Shown here: in pieces, positions 1-9,080 of the stretch
Position numbering within the stretch: the first letter of the stretch is position 1
Layout of the letters: every line of letters starts with the position of its first letter
Notes under the pieces: generated by a model
What the model saw: only the letters and a program-made list of their open reading frames with translations
Databases searched by the model: none
What the model was told of the DNA's origin: nothing
Source of the DNA: Saccharothrix sp. ALI-22-I
GTDB taxonomy: Bacteria > Actinomycetota > Actinomycetes > Mycobacteriales > Pseudonocardiaceae
DNA: 64,000 nt
Direction of reading: 5' to 3'
Assembly: GCF_001984175.1 (NCBI RefSeq)
Contig: NZ_MTQP01000067.1
Span: forward strand, 682,001 to 746,000
Translations under genes and position numbers: made by a program

Positions 1-622
1 GTTGGCGGGCCAAGCCGATCGCGACCTGGGCGATGGTGATCGCGTCCGCCGCGTTCACGCCCAGGTGGGGCGCGGCGGCGGCGTGCGATGGCTTGCCGGT
101 GTAGTGGACCTCGACGTCGGTGATGGCCAGCGAACGGGCGGCGACCGCCTCGTACGGGGCCGGGTGCACCATCATCGAGAACGCCACGTCGTCGAATACC
201 CCGCGTTCGAGCATCAGCACCTTGCCGCCGCCGACCTCCTCCGCCGGGGTGCCGATCACCCGAACAGTGAGGTCCAGCTCATCGGCCAGGTCACGCAGCG
301 CGAGGGCCGCTCCGGTGGACGCGGCGGCGATGACGTTGTGCCCGCACGCGTGGCCGACCTCGGGCAGCGCGTCGTACTCCGCGCACAGGCCGAGCACCAG
401 CTCACCGGAGCCGAACGTCGCGGTGAACGCCGTCTCCAGGTCCGCGACGCCGCGTTCGACCTCGAAGCCCTCGGCGGCCAGCAGGTCGGCGACCTTGGCC
501 GCGCTGCGGTGCTCGGCGAACGCGGGCTCCGGTTCGGCGTGGATGCTGTGGGATAGCCCTACCAGCGCATTCGAGTACCGCTCGACGGCCGAGCGCGTGC
601 TCATCTTGAAGTCGGTACCCAT
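1..622 (-). CDS. M20 family metallopeptidase/amidohydrolase (3' end outside window)
   Basis: This is a zinc-dependent amidohydrolase of the M20 (AmiA/AmiB, AbgB-like) family, which hydrolyses amide bonds of small N-acyl substrates in the cytoplasm. About 207 N-terminal residues are visible. The metal-site region reads LCAEYDALPEVGHACGHN near residue 80, which is typical of the family, followed by a GTPAEEVGGGK segment. The start is ATG at 622; an in-frame ATG at 604 (MSTRSAVERY) is an alternative. The C-terminal part of the catalytic domain lies beyond base 1. In M. tuberculosis, amiA1/amiB1 sit beside deoD (purine nucleoside phosphorylase), so this gene with the phosphorylase near 8.2 kb suggests an expanded version of that neighbourhood. 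The substrate cannot be told from sequence. Confidence 0.85.
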   Translation of the reverse strand, partial: MGTDFKMSTRSAVERYSNALVGLSHSIHAEPEPAFAEHRSAAKVADLLAAEGFEVERGVADLETAFTATFGSGELVLGLCAEYDALPEVGHACGHNVIAAASTGAALALRDLADELDLTVRVIGTPAEEVGGGKVLMLERGVFDDVAFSMMVHPAPYEAVAARSLAITDVEVHYTGKPSHAAAAPHLGVNAADAITIAQVAIGLARQ

Positions 623-798
623 TTGCTTCCATCCTGCATCACGGTCTGGCGGCCCCGGCGCACCCCGCGTTGATCAACCGGCCACCGGTCACGAGGATGC
701 GCCAAGCGGTGCTCGAATTTCGGTCAGACCGATCAAGTCTGCGCAGGCCACGCTAAAAGGCGACCATATACCGCCGACAAGCTCCCACTAGCTGGGAT

Positions 799-1116
799 TC
801 ACCCGGCCTTGCGACCCGCCCGCCACTTCGACCACCGCTTCTTGTTGCGCCAGTAAACGAGGGCGAACAGCAGCACCGCGATACCACCGATCCACAACTT
901 CCTGCGGGTTTCGGCACTAGTGGCGGGTGCGGGCTGCTCCTGCGGCGCGTCGATCTGGGGTCCCGGCTCGGTGGTGCCGCCGGGTGCCGGCGTCTCCGTC
1001 GGCTGGGCCGCGAAGTGCGGCGATGTCGTCACGGCAGACCCTGTGCCGGACACGGTGAGAACACCGGCCAGTACCAACAGGCACACCGCGAGCACAGATC
1101 GCCACATGGTCGCCAA
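799..1116 (-). CDS. Small secreted or membrane-anchored protein of unknown function
   Basis: A protein of about 105 residues with an N-terminal signal sequence (hydrophobic core AVCLLVLAGVLTVSG), a Pro/Thr-rich extracellular stretch, and a C-terminal hydrophobic helix (IGGIAVLLFALVYW) followed by a basic tail RNKKRWSKWRAGRKAG. This layout resembles a cell-wall sorting tail, but no LPXTG-type motif precedes the helix, so it is probably a single-pass protein with a short cytoplasmic end. The longest reading starts at TTG 1116, which has a GGGGG stretch upstream; ATG 1107 is an alternative. It follows the mutase operon in the same direction after a gap of about 85 bp. No family recognised. Confidence 0.6.
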   Translation of the reverse strand: MATMWRSVLAVCLLVLAGVLTVSGTGSAVTTSPHFAAQPTETPAPGGTTEPGPQIDAPQEQPAPATSAETRRKLWIGGIAVLLFALVYWRNKKRWSKWRAGRKAG

Positions 1117-1201
1117 GCCTAGCTACCCCCTTTCGTGGATACCACTGCCAGTGGTCAGCCAAACCGGTGAGCGTTGACGTGGCGTGAACGACGGAGCGCG
1201 T

Positions 1202-2218
1202 TCACGTTTCGTGAGTTTTCTCAGTTTCGGGAGAACGCTCACGGAACGCCGCCAAGATCCGCTCCGCGGCCAGCGTGGCGGTCAGCTCGCCGTCGCGCAC
1301 CTGCTTTTCCACCTCGGGCACGACCGCGCGCACCGCGGGCGCCGAGCGCAGGCTGGTCAGCAGCTGGTCGTTGACCATGGCCCAGGTCCAGTCGACCTGC
1401 TGGCGACGCCGCCGTTCGGCCAGCTCACCAGCCTCCTCCAGGGCCGCCCGGTGCTTGCCGATCTGCTCCCACACGGTGTCCAGCCCGGAGCCGTCCAAGC
1501 CGCTGCACGTCAGCACGGGCGGGTGCCAGACGGCGTTCGGGGGGCGCAGCAGCCGCAGCGCGCCGGCCAACTCGCGCGCCGCCTTGCGGGCGTCCATCTC
1601 GTGCGGACCGTCGGCCTTGTTGACCGCGATCACGTCGGCCAGCTCCAGCACGCCCTTCTTGATGCCCTGGAGCTGGTCACCGGTGCGGGCGAGGGTCAGG
1701 AACAGCGAGCAGTCGGTCATGTTCGCCACCGCGACCTCGGACTGGCCGACGCCGACCGTCTCGACCAGCACCACGTCGAAACCGGCGGCCTCGACCAGGA
1801 TGATCGACTCACGAGTGGCCTTCGCCACACCGCCGAGCGTGCCGGAGGTCGGGGACGGCCGGATGAACGCCGCCGGGTCGACCGCGAGCCGGGCCATCCG
1901 GGTCTTGTCGCCCAGGATCGACCCGCCGGTGCGGGTGGACGACGGGTCCACGGCCAGCACCGCGACCCGGTGACCCTGCTCGGTCAGCATCGAGCCGAAC
2001 GCGTCGATGAACGTCGACTTGCCGACACCGGGCACGCCCGTGATGCCGACCCGGTGCGCGTTCCCCGAGTGCGGCAGCAGCTCGACCAGCAGCTCCTGCG
2101 CCAACGCCCGGTGGTCCGCGCGCGTCGACTCGACCAGCGTGATGGCGCGTGCCAGCGTGCCGCGGTTGCCGGCGAGCACACCCTTGGCGTATTCGCCGAC
2201 GTCGATCGGCCTAGCCAT
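1202..2218 (-). CDS. meaB: Methylmalonyl-CoA mutase-associated GTPase MeaB
   Basis: This is a G3E-family P-loop GTPase that guards and reactivates adenosylcobalamin-dependent methylmalonyl-CoA mutase. It has 338 residues, the usual size. The Walker A motif GVPGVGKST lies near residue 61, the switch region AVDPSSTRTGGSILGDKTRM follows, and a base-recognition NKAD motif is near residue 200. The start ATG at 2218 overlaps the end of mutB by 8 bp, so the two are almost certainly translationally coupled in a mutA-mutB-meaB operon. This is the standard arrangement in actinobacteria and supports the assignment strongly. Confidence 0.95.
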   Translation of the reverse strand: MARPIDVGEYAKGVLAGNRGTLARAITLVESTRADHRALAQELLVELLPHSGNAHRVGITGVPGVGKSTFIDAFGSMLTEQGHRVAVLAVDPSSTRTGGSILGDKTRMARLAVDPAAFIRPSPTSGTLGGVAKATRESIILVEAAGFDVVLVETVGVGQSEVAVANMTDCSLFLTLARTGDQLQGIKKGVLELADVIAVNKADGPHEMDARKAARELAGALRLLRPPNAVWHPPVLTCSGLDGSGLDTVWEQIGKHRAALEEAGELAERRRRQQVDWTWAMVNDQLLTSLRSAPAVRAVVPEVEKQVRDGELTATLAAERILAAFRERSPETEKTHET

Positions 2219-4415
2219 CGTGTCCGGGCTGGTCAGCGGCCAGTTCGGCGTGGCCGAGCTGCTCGGCGAGTCGGCGCAGCAGGTCGCCGGCCGCGTCGGC
2301 GATGACGGTGCCGGGTGGGAAGATCGCCGCCGCGCCGGCCTCGCGCAGTGCGTCGAAGTCCTGTTTCGGGATCACGCCGCCGACCACGATCATGATGTCC
2401 TCGCGGCCCATCTCGGCCAGCGCGGAGCGCAGCGCGGGCACCAGTGTGAGGTGGCCGGCGGCCAGGGACGACACCCCGACGATGTGCACGTCGGCTTCGA
2501 CGGCCTGGCGTGCGACCTCGTCCGGGGTCTGGAACAGCGGGCCGACGTCGACGTCGAAGCCGAGGTCGGCGAACGCGGTGGCGATCACCTTCTGGCCGCG
2601 GTCGTGCCCGTCCTGGCCCATCTTGGCGACCAGGATGCGCGGGCGACGGCCCTCGGCCTCGGCGAACGCCGCCACCACCTCGCGCGTGGCCTCCACGTTG
2701 GACACGGAACCGGCCTCCTCCCGGTAGACGCCGGTGATGGTGCGGATCTGCGCGGAGTGCCGGCCCCAGACCTTGCCCAGCGCCTCGGAGATCTCGCCGA
2801 CGGTGGCCTTGGCGCGGGCCGCGGAGATGGCCAGCTCCAGCAGGTTCCCCTCGCCGCCGGCCGCCCGCGTCAACGCGTCCAGCGCACTGTCTACAGTGGA
2901 CTGATCGCGTTCCTCGCGCAACCGGGCCAGTTTCGCCAGCTGCTGCGCGCGCACACCGGCGTTGTCCACCTTGAGCACGTCGATGTGCTCGTCGAACTCC
3001 ACCTGGTACTTGTTCACGCCGATCACCGGCTGCCGGCCCGAGTCGATGCGCGCCTGGGTGCGCGCGGCGGCCTCCTCGATGCGCAGCTTCGGGATGCCCG
3101 CGTCGATGGCCTGCGCCATCCCGCCCGCGGCCTCGACCTCGGTGATGTGCGCCCACGCCCGGTGCGCCAGGTCGTGGGTGAGCCGTTCCACGAACGCGCT
3201 GCCGCCCCACGGGTCGATCACCCGCGTGGTGCCCGACTCCTGCTGCAGCAGCAGCTGGGTGTTGCGGGCGATGCGCGCGGAGAAGTCCGTCGGCAGCGCC
3301 AGCGCCTCGTCCAACGCGTTGGTGTGCAACGACTGCGTGTGCCCCTGGGTCGCGGCCATCGCCTCGACGCACGTGCGGGCGACGTTGTTGAACACGTCCT
3401 GCGCGGTGAGCGACCAGCCGGAGGTCTGGCAGTGCGTGCGCAACGACAGGGATTTCGGGTTCTTCGGGTCGAAGCCCTTCACCAGCTTCGCCCACAGCAG
3501 GCGGGCCGCGCGCAGCTTGGCGACCTCCATGAAGAAGTTCATCCCGACCGCCCAGAAGAACGACAGCCGGGGCGCGAACGCGTCGACGTCCATCCCCGCG
3601 TCACGGCCCGCGCGCAGGTACTCCACGCCGTCCGCCAGCGTGTAGGCCAGCTCCAGGTCGGCCGTCGCGCCGGCTTCCTGCATGTGGTAGCCGGAGATGG
3701 AGATGGAGTTGAACTTCGGCATCCGCCGCGAGGTGAACGCGAAGATGTCGGAGATGATCCGCATCGACGGCTTCGGCGGGTAGATGTAGGTGTTGCGGAC
3801 CATGAACTCCTTGAGGATGTCGTTCTGGATGGTCCCCGCGAGCTGTTCGGGCGCCACCCCCTGCTCCTCGGCCGCCACCACGTACAGCGCCAGGATCGGC
3901 AGCACCGCGCCGTTCATCGTCATCGACACGCTCATCCTGTCCAGCGGGATGCCGTCGAACAGCTGCCGCATGTCGAGGATCGAGTCGATCGCCACGCCCG
4001 CCATGCCCACGTCACCGGCCACCCGCGGGTGGTCGGAGTCGTAGCCGCGGTGGGTGGCCAGGTCGAACGCGACCGACAGGCCCTTCTGCCCGGCCGCGAG
4101 GTTGCGGCGGTAGAAGGCGTTGGACTCCTCGGCGGTGGAGAACCCGGCGTACTGCCGGATGGTCCACGGCTGGTTGACGTACATCGTCGGGTACGGGCCG
4201 CGCAGGAACGGCGCGATCCCCGGATAGGTGTCGAGGAAGTCGAGGCCTTCGGTGTCCGCGGCCGTGTAGACGGGTTTGACACCGATGCCCTCCGGCGTCT
4301 CCCACGTCAACGCGTCCGCGCCCTTGCCGGTCGCCTCCTGCAGCGCGGCCTGCCACTGCGCGGCGGTGACGGTCGTGGGCTCCCCGAGATCGACCTCGGC
4401 GAAGTTCGGGATCAT
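2211..4415 (-). CDS. mutB: Methylmalonyl-CoA mutase, large (catalytic) subunit
   Basis: The catalytic alpha subunit interconverts methylmalonyl-CoA and succinyl-CoA using adenosylcobalamin. It serves propionate, odd-chain and branched-chain catabolism, or the reverse supply of methylmalonyl-CoA. The ATG at 4415 overlaps the mutA stop (ATGA), giving 734 residues. The N-terminal TIM-barrel includes SLSLRTHCQTSGWSL and the C-terminal cobalamin domain has the base-off motif DGHDRGQKVIATAF, in which the histidine ligates cobalt. An in-frame extension to 4469 exists but lies inside mutA and is not needed. Near residue 510 the peptide STVDS uses AT-rich codons that form an inverted repeat (see findings). 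Confidence 0.96.
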   Translation of the reverse strand: MIPNFAEVDLGEPTTVTAAQWQAALQEATGKGADALTWETPEGIGVKPVYTAADTEGLDFLDTYPGIAPFLRGPYPTMYVNQPWTIRQYAGFSTAEESNAFYRRNLAAGQKGLSVAFDLATHRGYDSDHPRVAGDVGMAGVAIDSILDMRQLFDGIPLDRMSVSMTMNGAVLPILALYVVAAEEQGVAPEQLAGTIQNDILKEFMVRNTYIYPPKPSMRIISDIFAFTSRRMPKFNSISISGYHMQEAGATADLELAYTLADGVEYLRAGRDAGMDVDAFAPRLSFFWAVGMNFFMEVAKLRAARLLWAKLVKGFDPKNPKSLSLRTHCQTSGWSLTAQDVFNNVARTCVEAMAATQGHTQSLHTNALDEALALPTDFSARIARNTQLLLQQESGTTRVIDPWGGSAFVERLTHDLAHRAWAHITEVEAAGGMAQAIDAGIPKLRIEEAAARTQARIDSGRQPVIGVNKYQVEFDEHIDVLKVDNAGVRAQQLAKLARLREERDQSTVDSALDALTRAAGGEGNLLELAISAARAKATVGEISEALGKVWGRHSAQIRTITGVYREEAGSVSNVEATREVVAAFAEAEGRRPRILVAKMGQDGHDRGQKVIATAFADLGFDVDVGPLFQTPDEVARQAVEADVHIVGVSSLAAGHLTLVPALRSALAEMGREDIMIVVGGVIPKQDFDALREAGAAAIFPPGTVIADAAGDLLRRLAEQLGHAELAADQPGHDG

Positions 4416-6328
4416 CGCTGGACTCCGAGTGCCTCGAAGGTGTGCTCCAGCACGTCGAGCGCCGGGCAACCGGTGAACACGTACTCGTCGATGTCCGCTT
4501 CAGAAGTCTTGCCCGCCAAGAGGATTCGCTCCGCGCCTGCCTCCCGCAGTGCCCGCGCGACGGGCGCGGCCAGTTCGGCGTAGCTCTTCTCGCTGCCGCA
4601 CAGGCACGCGACCCGAGCACCGCTCGCGCGGAACCGCTCGACCACGTCCTGCACCGTCTTGGTCGGACCGGCGTCCGGCGTCTCGATCCCGCCCGCCTGG
4701 AACAGGTTCGCCGCGAACGAGGCCCGCGCGGTGTGCGCGGCGACCGGGCCGAGCGTGGCCAGGAACACCCTGGGACGCTCCGGGCACGCGTCAGCCGCGT
4801 CGCGCAACGCCTCGTAATCCTGCGCGTACCGGATGCGCGGCAGCGGCCGAGACGCCGAAATTGTCGGACCCCTCTGGGAGAATGAATTCAGGGGACCCCC
4901 TGTGGGGGACGTCTGCGGAGCCTGTCCGTCGCCCGGCTCCTCGGACGCGGGCAGCCCGGCCACCGGCTCGTCCGGCGCGGACGGGCGGACCACCGGCTCC
5001 TCGGGTGCGGACGGCCGGATCACGGGCTGCTCGGCCAGGTTGGGGAACTCGCTGACGCCGGTGATCGCGTCGGACCGGTCGGCCAGGTTCGCCCGGCGCC
5101 GCTCCCAGGTGACCGCGATCCGGTCCGCGACCAGGTCGAACGCCTTGGTCAGCCCGCCCGCGGCCTCGATCTCGCGGAACCACGCCCACGCGGCGTGCGC
5201 GAGGTCGTCGGTGAGCCGTTCCACGTACCAGGAGCCGCCGGCCGGGTCGATCACGCCGGCCAGCTTCGACTCCTCCAGCAGCAGCGACTGGGTGTTGCGG
5301 GCGATGCGCCGGGAGAAGTCGTCCGACAGGCCGATCGCCGCGTCGAACGGCAGCACGGTCACCGCGTCCGCACCGCCCAGGCCGGCACCGAAGCACGCCA
5401 GGGTGGTGCGCAGCATGTTCACCCACGGGTCGCGGCGGGTCATCATCGCGGGCGACGTGACCGCGTGCTGGAGTTGCGGGCTCGGCGCTCCGGCGACCTC
5501 GGTGACCCGCGCCCACAGCCGTCGGGCGGCGCGGAACTTGGCGATGGTGAGGAACTGGTCGGCGGACGCCGCGTACCGGAACTCCAGCAGCCGCACGGCT
5601 TCCGCGACGCTCAGGCCCGTCTCGGTCAGGTGCCGCAGGTACGCGACCCCGGCCGCGAGGGACGCGCCCAGCTCCTGCGCGTCCGAACCGCCCGCCTCGT
5701 GGAACGGCAGGCCGTCCACCACGACCACGCGCAGCTCGGGGAACTCACGGGCCTTGCCCAGCAGGTCGGTCAACGCCTTGAAGTCGGCGGCCTGTCCCGT
5801 GCGCGCCTGGACACCGAGAGGGTCCGCGCCGACGTTGCCCCGCACCTCACTGGCCGGCACCGGCCGCTGGTCCCAGACCCGCAGCATGGCGCGGCCGGCC
5901 TGGAGGAAGTCCGCGCCCGCGTCGATCACGACCGGCGCCAGGTCCAGGTAGACGTCGGCCAGCACGTCGTCGTAGGTGGTCGGGTCGAGGCCCTTCAGCC
6001 ACAGCGACGTGACGCCGTTCTCCAGATCGGCCATCACCGCGTTGCGGTCCGCGACCCGGTGCTGCTGGCGCACGTCCCAGCCCTCGACCGCGCCCTGCGG
6101 GCGACCGCCCCTGGTGAACGGGACCAGGCCCGGGAAACCGGCGTCCGGCGCCCGGTCGGCTTTCGTGTAGAGGGGTTGCACGTCGATGCCGTCGTAGGTG
6201 GTGGTGATCAGCGAACCGAAATCCGCGCCCGACTTCCGCAGCACGCCCCGGACCAGGTCGAGCCACTGTTCGCGGTCGGGGGTGGGGAATTCGGCGGCCA
6301 GCGCCAACTCGCCTGACGGCTCCATCAT
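4412..6328 (-). CDS. mutA: Methylmalonyl-CoA mutase, small subunit, with an odd interdomain linker
   Basis: The non-catalytic beta subunit of methylmalonyl-CoA mutase; 638 residues. It has the barrel fold of the large subunit, but the C-terminal cobalamin-like domain (FLATLGPVAAHTARASFAAN) lacks the DxHxxG motif, as expected for MutA. Between the domains is an unusually long linker (about residues 435-500): a degenerate tandem repeat (RPSAPEEPV, RPSAPDEPV, GLPASEEP), followed by a segment (about 471-492, including PLNSFSQRGPTIS) encoded by a copy of the dispersed 65-bp repeat found elsewhere in the window. The reading frame stays open across it. The start ATG at 6328 (or the next codon) faces the divergent kinase gene across about 59 bp. 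Confidence 0.94.
   Translation of the reverse strand: MMEPSGELALAAEFPTPDREQWLDLVRGVLRKSGADFGSLITTTYDGIDVQPLYTKADRAPDAGFPGLVPFTRGGRPQGAVEGWDVRQQHRVADRNAVMADLENGVTSLWLKGLDPTTYDDVLADVYLDLAPVVIDAGADFLQAGRAMLRVWDQRPVPASEVRGNVGADPLGVQARTGQAADFKALTDLLGKAREFPELRVVVVDGLPFHEAGGSDAQELGASLAAGVAYLRHLTETGLSVAEAVRLLEFRYAASADQFLTIAKFRAARRLWARVTEVAGAPSPQLQHAVTSPAMMTRRDPWVNMLRTTLACFGAGLGGADAVTVLPFDAAIGLSDDFSRRIARNTQSLLLEESKLAGVIDPAGGSWYVERLTDDLAHAAWAWFREIEAAGGLTKAFDLVADRIAVTWERRRANLADRSDAITGVSEFPNLAEQPVIRPSAPEEPVVRPSAPDEPVAGLPASEEPGDGQAPQTSPTGGPLNSFSQRGPTISASRPLPRIRYAQDYEALRDAADACPERPRVFLATLGPVAAHTARASFAANLFQAGGIETPDAGPTKTVQDVVERFRASGARVACLCGSEKSYAELAAPVARALREAGAERILLAGKTSEADIDEYVFTGCPALDVLEHTFEALGVQR
4857..4921 (+). 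repeat. Dispersed 65-bp element, copy A (inside mutA)
   Basis: First of four copies in the window; the others are at 26616-26683, 30707-30770 and 42915-42978. Shared blocks in order are GAAATTGTCGGACCC, a short variable part, CAGGGG, GGGGGAC and CTGCGGAGC. This copy lies antisense to mutA and is read through as about 22 residues of interdomain linker with no stop codon. The other three copies are intergenic. Confidence 0.85.
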
Positions 6329-6387
6329 GCTCCGCAGTGTTACCCACTAGTAGTACGACGGCTATGTGAGGTTCACCGCCGTGAACG

Positions 6388-8124
6388 ATGCAGAACCAGT
6401 CTTCCACGCTGGTGAATGATGGCGAAGTGGAGGAAGAGCGACCGGTTACCGGTAACGACCGCCTCATTGCCGGCCGTTACCGGCTGCGGCACGTCCTGGG
6501 GCGCGGCTCGATGGGCACCGTGTGGGCCGCGCACGACGAGGTGCTTCGGCGCGACGTCGCGGTGAAGGAGATCCTGCGACCTGGGGGAACGCCGGGCGAC
6601 GAGGCCGAGGTGCTCCGGGAGCGGACGCTGCGCGAGGCCCGTTCGGCGGCGGCGCTCGCCCACCCGAACCTGGTGACGCTGTACGACGTGGTGCAGGTCG
6701 ACGGTGACCCGTACGTGGTGATGGAGCTGGTGCCGTCGTCGTCGCTGGCGGAGGTGGTGCGGCAGCGCGGGCCGTTGACCGACGTGCAGGGCGCGGTCGT
6801 GGCGGACGCGGTGGCGGCGGCGTTGGAGGCCGCGCACCGGGCCGGGATCACGCACCGGGACGTGAAGCCGGGGAACGTGCTGGTCGCCGACGACGGCCGG
6901 GTGAAGTTGACCGACTTCGGCATCGCCCGCAACGTCGCCGAAGCCACGCTGACCAGCCGCGGGATCACGTTGGGGACGCCCGCGTTCATCGCGCCCGAGG
7001 TGGCGGCCGGTGCGGCGGTGTCGTTCGCGGCCGACCAGTGGTCGTTGGGCGCGACGCTGTTCGCGGCGATGACGGGGCAGCAGCCGTACGAGGGCGCGAA
7101 CGTGCTCCAGACGATCAACCAGGTGGTGCACGGCGAGGTGCCGTCGGCGGCGGCCTGCGGTGCGTTGGAGCCGGTGGTCGCGGGGCTGATGACGAAGGCA
7201 CCCGCCGAGCGGATGACGTTGGCCGAGGTGCGCCGATTGGTCCGGCCGCTGCTGCCCGAGTTGGGGACCGATGTGTTCCCCGCTGCGGCGTCCTCCCGGC
7301 CACCGGTGCAGATCGTGCGCCCGCCCCTGGTCAACCTCAAGCCGACGATCCCGCCCGATACCCCGCTGGCCGCCGACCCCGGGCCCCTGCCGTTCTTCTT
7401 GACGGACGCGCCGACCCGTGAGCTGCGCCGTCGTCCGGCGGTGAGCGTCCTGGTGGCCCTGTCGGCGGTGGTGCTGTTCGTCATCGGCAGCGCGTCCGGG
7501 TTCGCGCTGACCAGGACGGTAGCCGGCGCCCCACTCCTCCCGCCGCCCGCCCAGACCACCCGCTCCCTGCCGGGCATCACCGAGACACCGTCCTTGCTTC
7601 CCACCACGGCGTCAGCGGCGACCGCGAAGGGCGAGCAGGGGGCCGAGTTCACCATCGAGGTCGGGCCGAACTGGACCAGTTTCCTGGAGCAGCGGACCAA
7701 CAACGGGCTGGGACCGAGCACGGTCGTGCACCTGGTCGAGCCGAACGGCGTGTACGAGGTGACGGTGCAGCGGTTCCCGGACTACTACGGGAAGAACACG
7801 ATCAAGGACTACATCGAGCTGGTCCGGTCGCGGTGGGCGGAGGGCCAGTACTTCGCCGAGGCGCTGGACGCCACCGACGTCCTCCCACCCGGCGGCCGGG
7901 AGTCGGGCGTGCAGTACAGCTACCGGACGGTCGAGCGAGCCACCACCTTGGCCCGCGGCGCCGCCCCTGCAGGCCCTGACCTGCGACGCAGCCGCTATTC
8001 ACGCGTCCTGCCCCGTGGCACCGACCTGTGGGTGGTGGAGGTCGTGGTACCGACGGAACAGGAGGAAATGGGCCGCGACCGGCTGTTCAACACCATCGCC
8101 AACACGTTCAGCGTGAAGGATTGA
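6388..8124 (+). CDS. Receptor-like serine/threonine protein kinase (PknB-type)
   Basis: A Hanks-type kinase of 578 residues. Kinase domain about residues 30-290: glycine loop GRGSMGTVW, catalytic lysine in DVAVKEI, catalytic loop HRDVKPGNV, DFG motif (KLTDFGIAR) and an APE-like IAPEVAAG. A proline-rich juxtamembrane region follows, then one membrane helix (VSVLVALSAVVLFVIGSASG, about residues 352-374) and an extracellular C-terminal part of about 200 residues. That part has no PASTA repeats but a compact domain with the segment EFTIEVGPNWTSF that may sense an external signal. The gene is divergent from mutA and monocistronic in appearance. The ligand is unknown. Confidence 0.93.
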   Translation: MQNQSSTLVNDGEVEEERPVTGNDRLIAGRYRLRHVLGRGSMGTVWAAHDEVLRRDVAVKEILRPGGTPGDEAEVLRERTLREARSAAALAHPNLVTLYDVVQVDGDPYVVMELVPSSSLAEVVRQRGPLTDVQGAVVADAVAAALEAAHRAGITHRDVKPGNVLVADDGRVKLTDFGIARNVAEATLTSRGITLGTPAFIAPEVAAGAAVSFAADQWSLGATLFAAMTGQQPYEGANVLQTINQVVHGEVPSAAACGALEPVVAGLMTKAPAERMTLAEVRRLVRPLLPELGTDVFPAAASSRPPVQIVRPPLVNLKPTIPPDTPLAADPGPLPFFLTDAPTRELRRRPAVSVLVALSAVVLFVIGSASGFALTRTVAGAPLLPPPAQTTRSLPGITETPSLLPTTASAATAKGEQGAEFTIEVGPNWTSFLEQRTNNGLGPSTVVHLVEPNGVYEVTVQRFPDYYGKNTIKDYIELVRSRWAEGQYFAEALDATDVLPPGGRESGVQYSYRTVERATTLARGAAPAGPDLRRSRYSRVLPRGTDLWVVEVVVPTEQEEMGRDRLFNTIANTFSVKD

Positions 8125-8231
8125 GAACGACGGCCTGCCCGCCTCGACTGCTCACGCTTGTCCCATCGCGGTATCAACGGGAGCCGCAGCGGTGCGGACA
8201 ACGCCGAGTGGCGGCTATTAGGCTCGCCGCC

Positions 8232-9044
8232 GTGACCGCTATCAGTGAGAACACCACTCCCGAGGCCCTGGCGACCGACGCGGCGAAGGCGTTGGCCGAG
8301 CGGACCGGGGTGGAGAAGCACGACATCGCCGTGGTCCTCGGTTCGGGTTGGCGGCCGGCTGCCGATCTGATCGGGGAGCCGACCGCCGAGGTGCCGATGG
8401 GTGAGCTGCCCGGATTCGAGGCGCCGACTGCCGTCGGGCACGGTGGCACTGTCCGGTCGGTGCCGGTCGGCGACAAGAACGTGCTGGTCATGCTCGGCCG
8501 CACGCACGGCTACGAGGGCAAGGGTGTGGCCAAGGTCGTGCACGGGGTGCGCACCGCAGCCGCTGCGGGCGTCGGCACGGTGGTGTTGACCAACGCGGCC
8601 GGTGGGTTGCGGGAGGGCATGGCGGTCGGCCAGCCGGTGCTGATCAGCGACCACCTGAACTTGACGGCGTCGTCGCCGCTGGTCGGCGCACGGTTCGTGG
8701 ACCTCACCGACCTGTACTCGCCACGGCTGCGCAACCTCGCACGGGAGATCGACTCCTCGCTGGAGGATGGCGTCTACGCGGGTCTGCCGGGGCCGCACTT
8801 CGAGACGCCCGCCGAGATCCGGATGCTGCGCACGATGGGCGCGGACCTGGTCGGCATGTCCACCGTGCTGGAGGCCATCGCGGCGCGCGCGGAGGGTGTG
8901 GAGGTGTTCGGCCTGTCGCTGGTGACGAACCTGGCCGCGGGCATCACCGGTGAACCGCTCAACCACGAAGAGGTGCTGGAGGCCGGCCAGGCCGCCGCGA
9001 GTCGGATGGGCGCGTTGCTGCGCGAACTGGTGGACCAGGCTTAG
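8232..9044 (+). CDS. Purine nucleoside phosphorylase
   Basis: Splits purine (deoxy)nucleosides with phosphate into free base and (deoxy)ribose-1-phosphate. The GTG at 8232 gives 270 residues, matching the trimeric PNP family (M. tuberculosis DeoD, human PNP). Recognisable segments: VVLGSGWRPA at the N-terminus (phosphate loop), LGRTHGYEG, LTNAAGGL, and GPHFETPAEIRML, containing the purine-site residues. It is followed 36 bp later by a phosphosugar mutase, so the ribose-1-phosphate released can be processed by the neighbour. The reading frame stays open upstream into the kinase gene, but the GTG fits the conserved N-terminus. Confidence 0.93.
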   Translation: MTAISENTTPEALATDAAKALAERTGVEKHDIAVVLGSGWRPAADLIGEPTAEVPMGELPGFEAPTAVGHGGTVRSVPVGDKNVLVMLGRTHGYEGKGVAKVVHGVRTAAAAGVGTVVLTNAAGGLREGMAVGQPVLISDHLNLTASSPLVGARFVDLTDLYSPRLRNLAREIDSSLEDGVYAGLPGPHFETPAEIRMLRTMGADLVGMSTVLEAIAARAEGVEVFGLSLVTNLAAGITGEPLNHEEVLEAGQAAASRMGALLRELVDQA

Positions 9045-9080
9045 AACCGACGTGCTTCTCCCAGCGTCAGCGGAGGTTCC

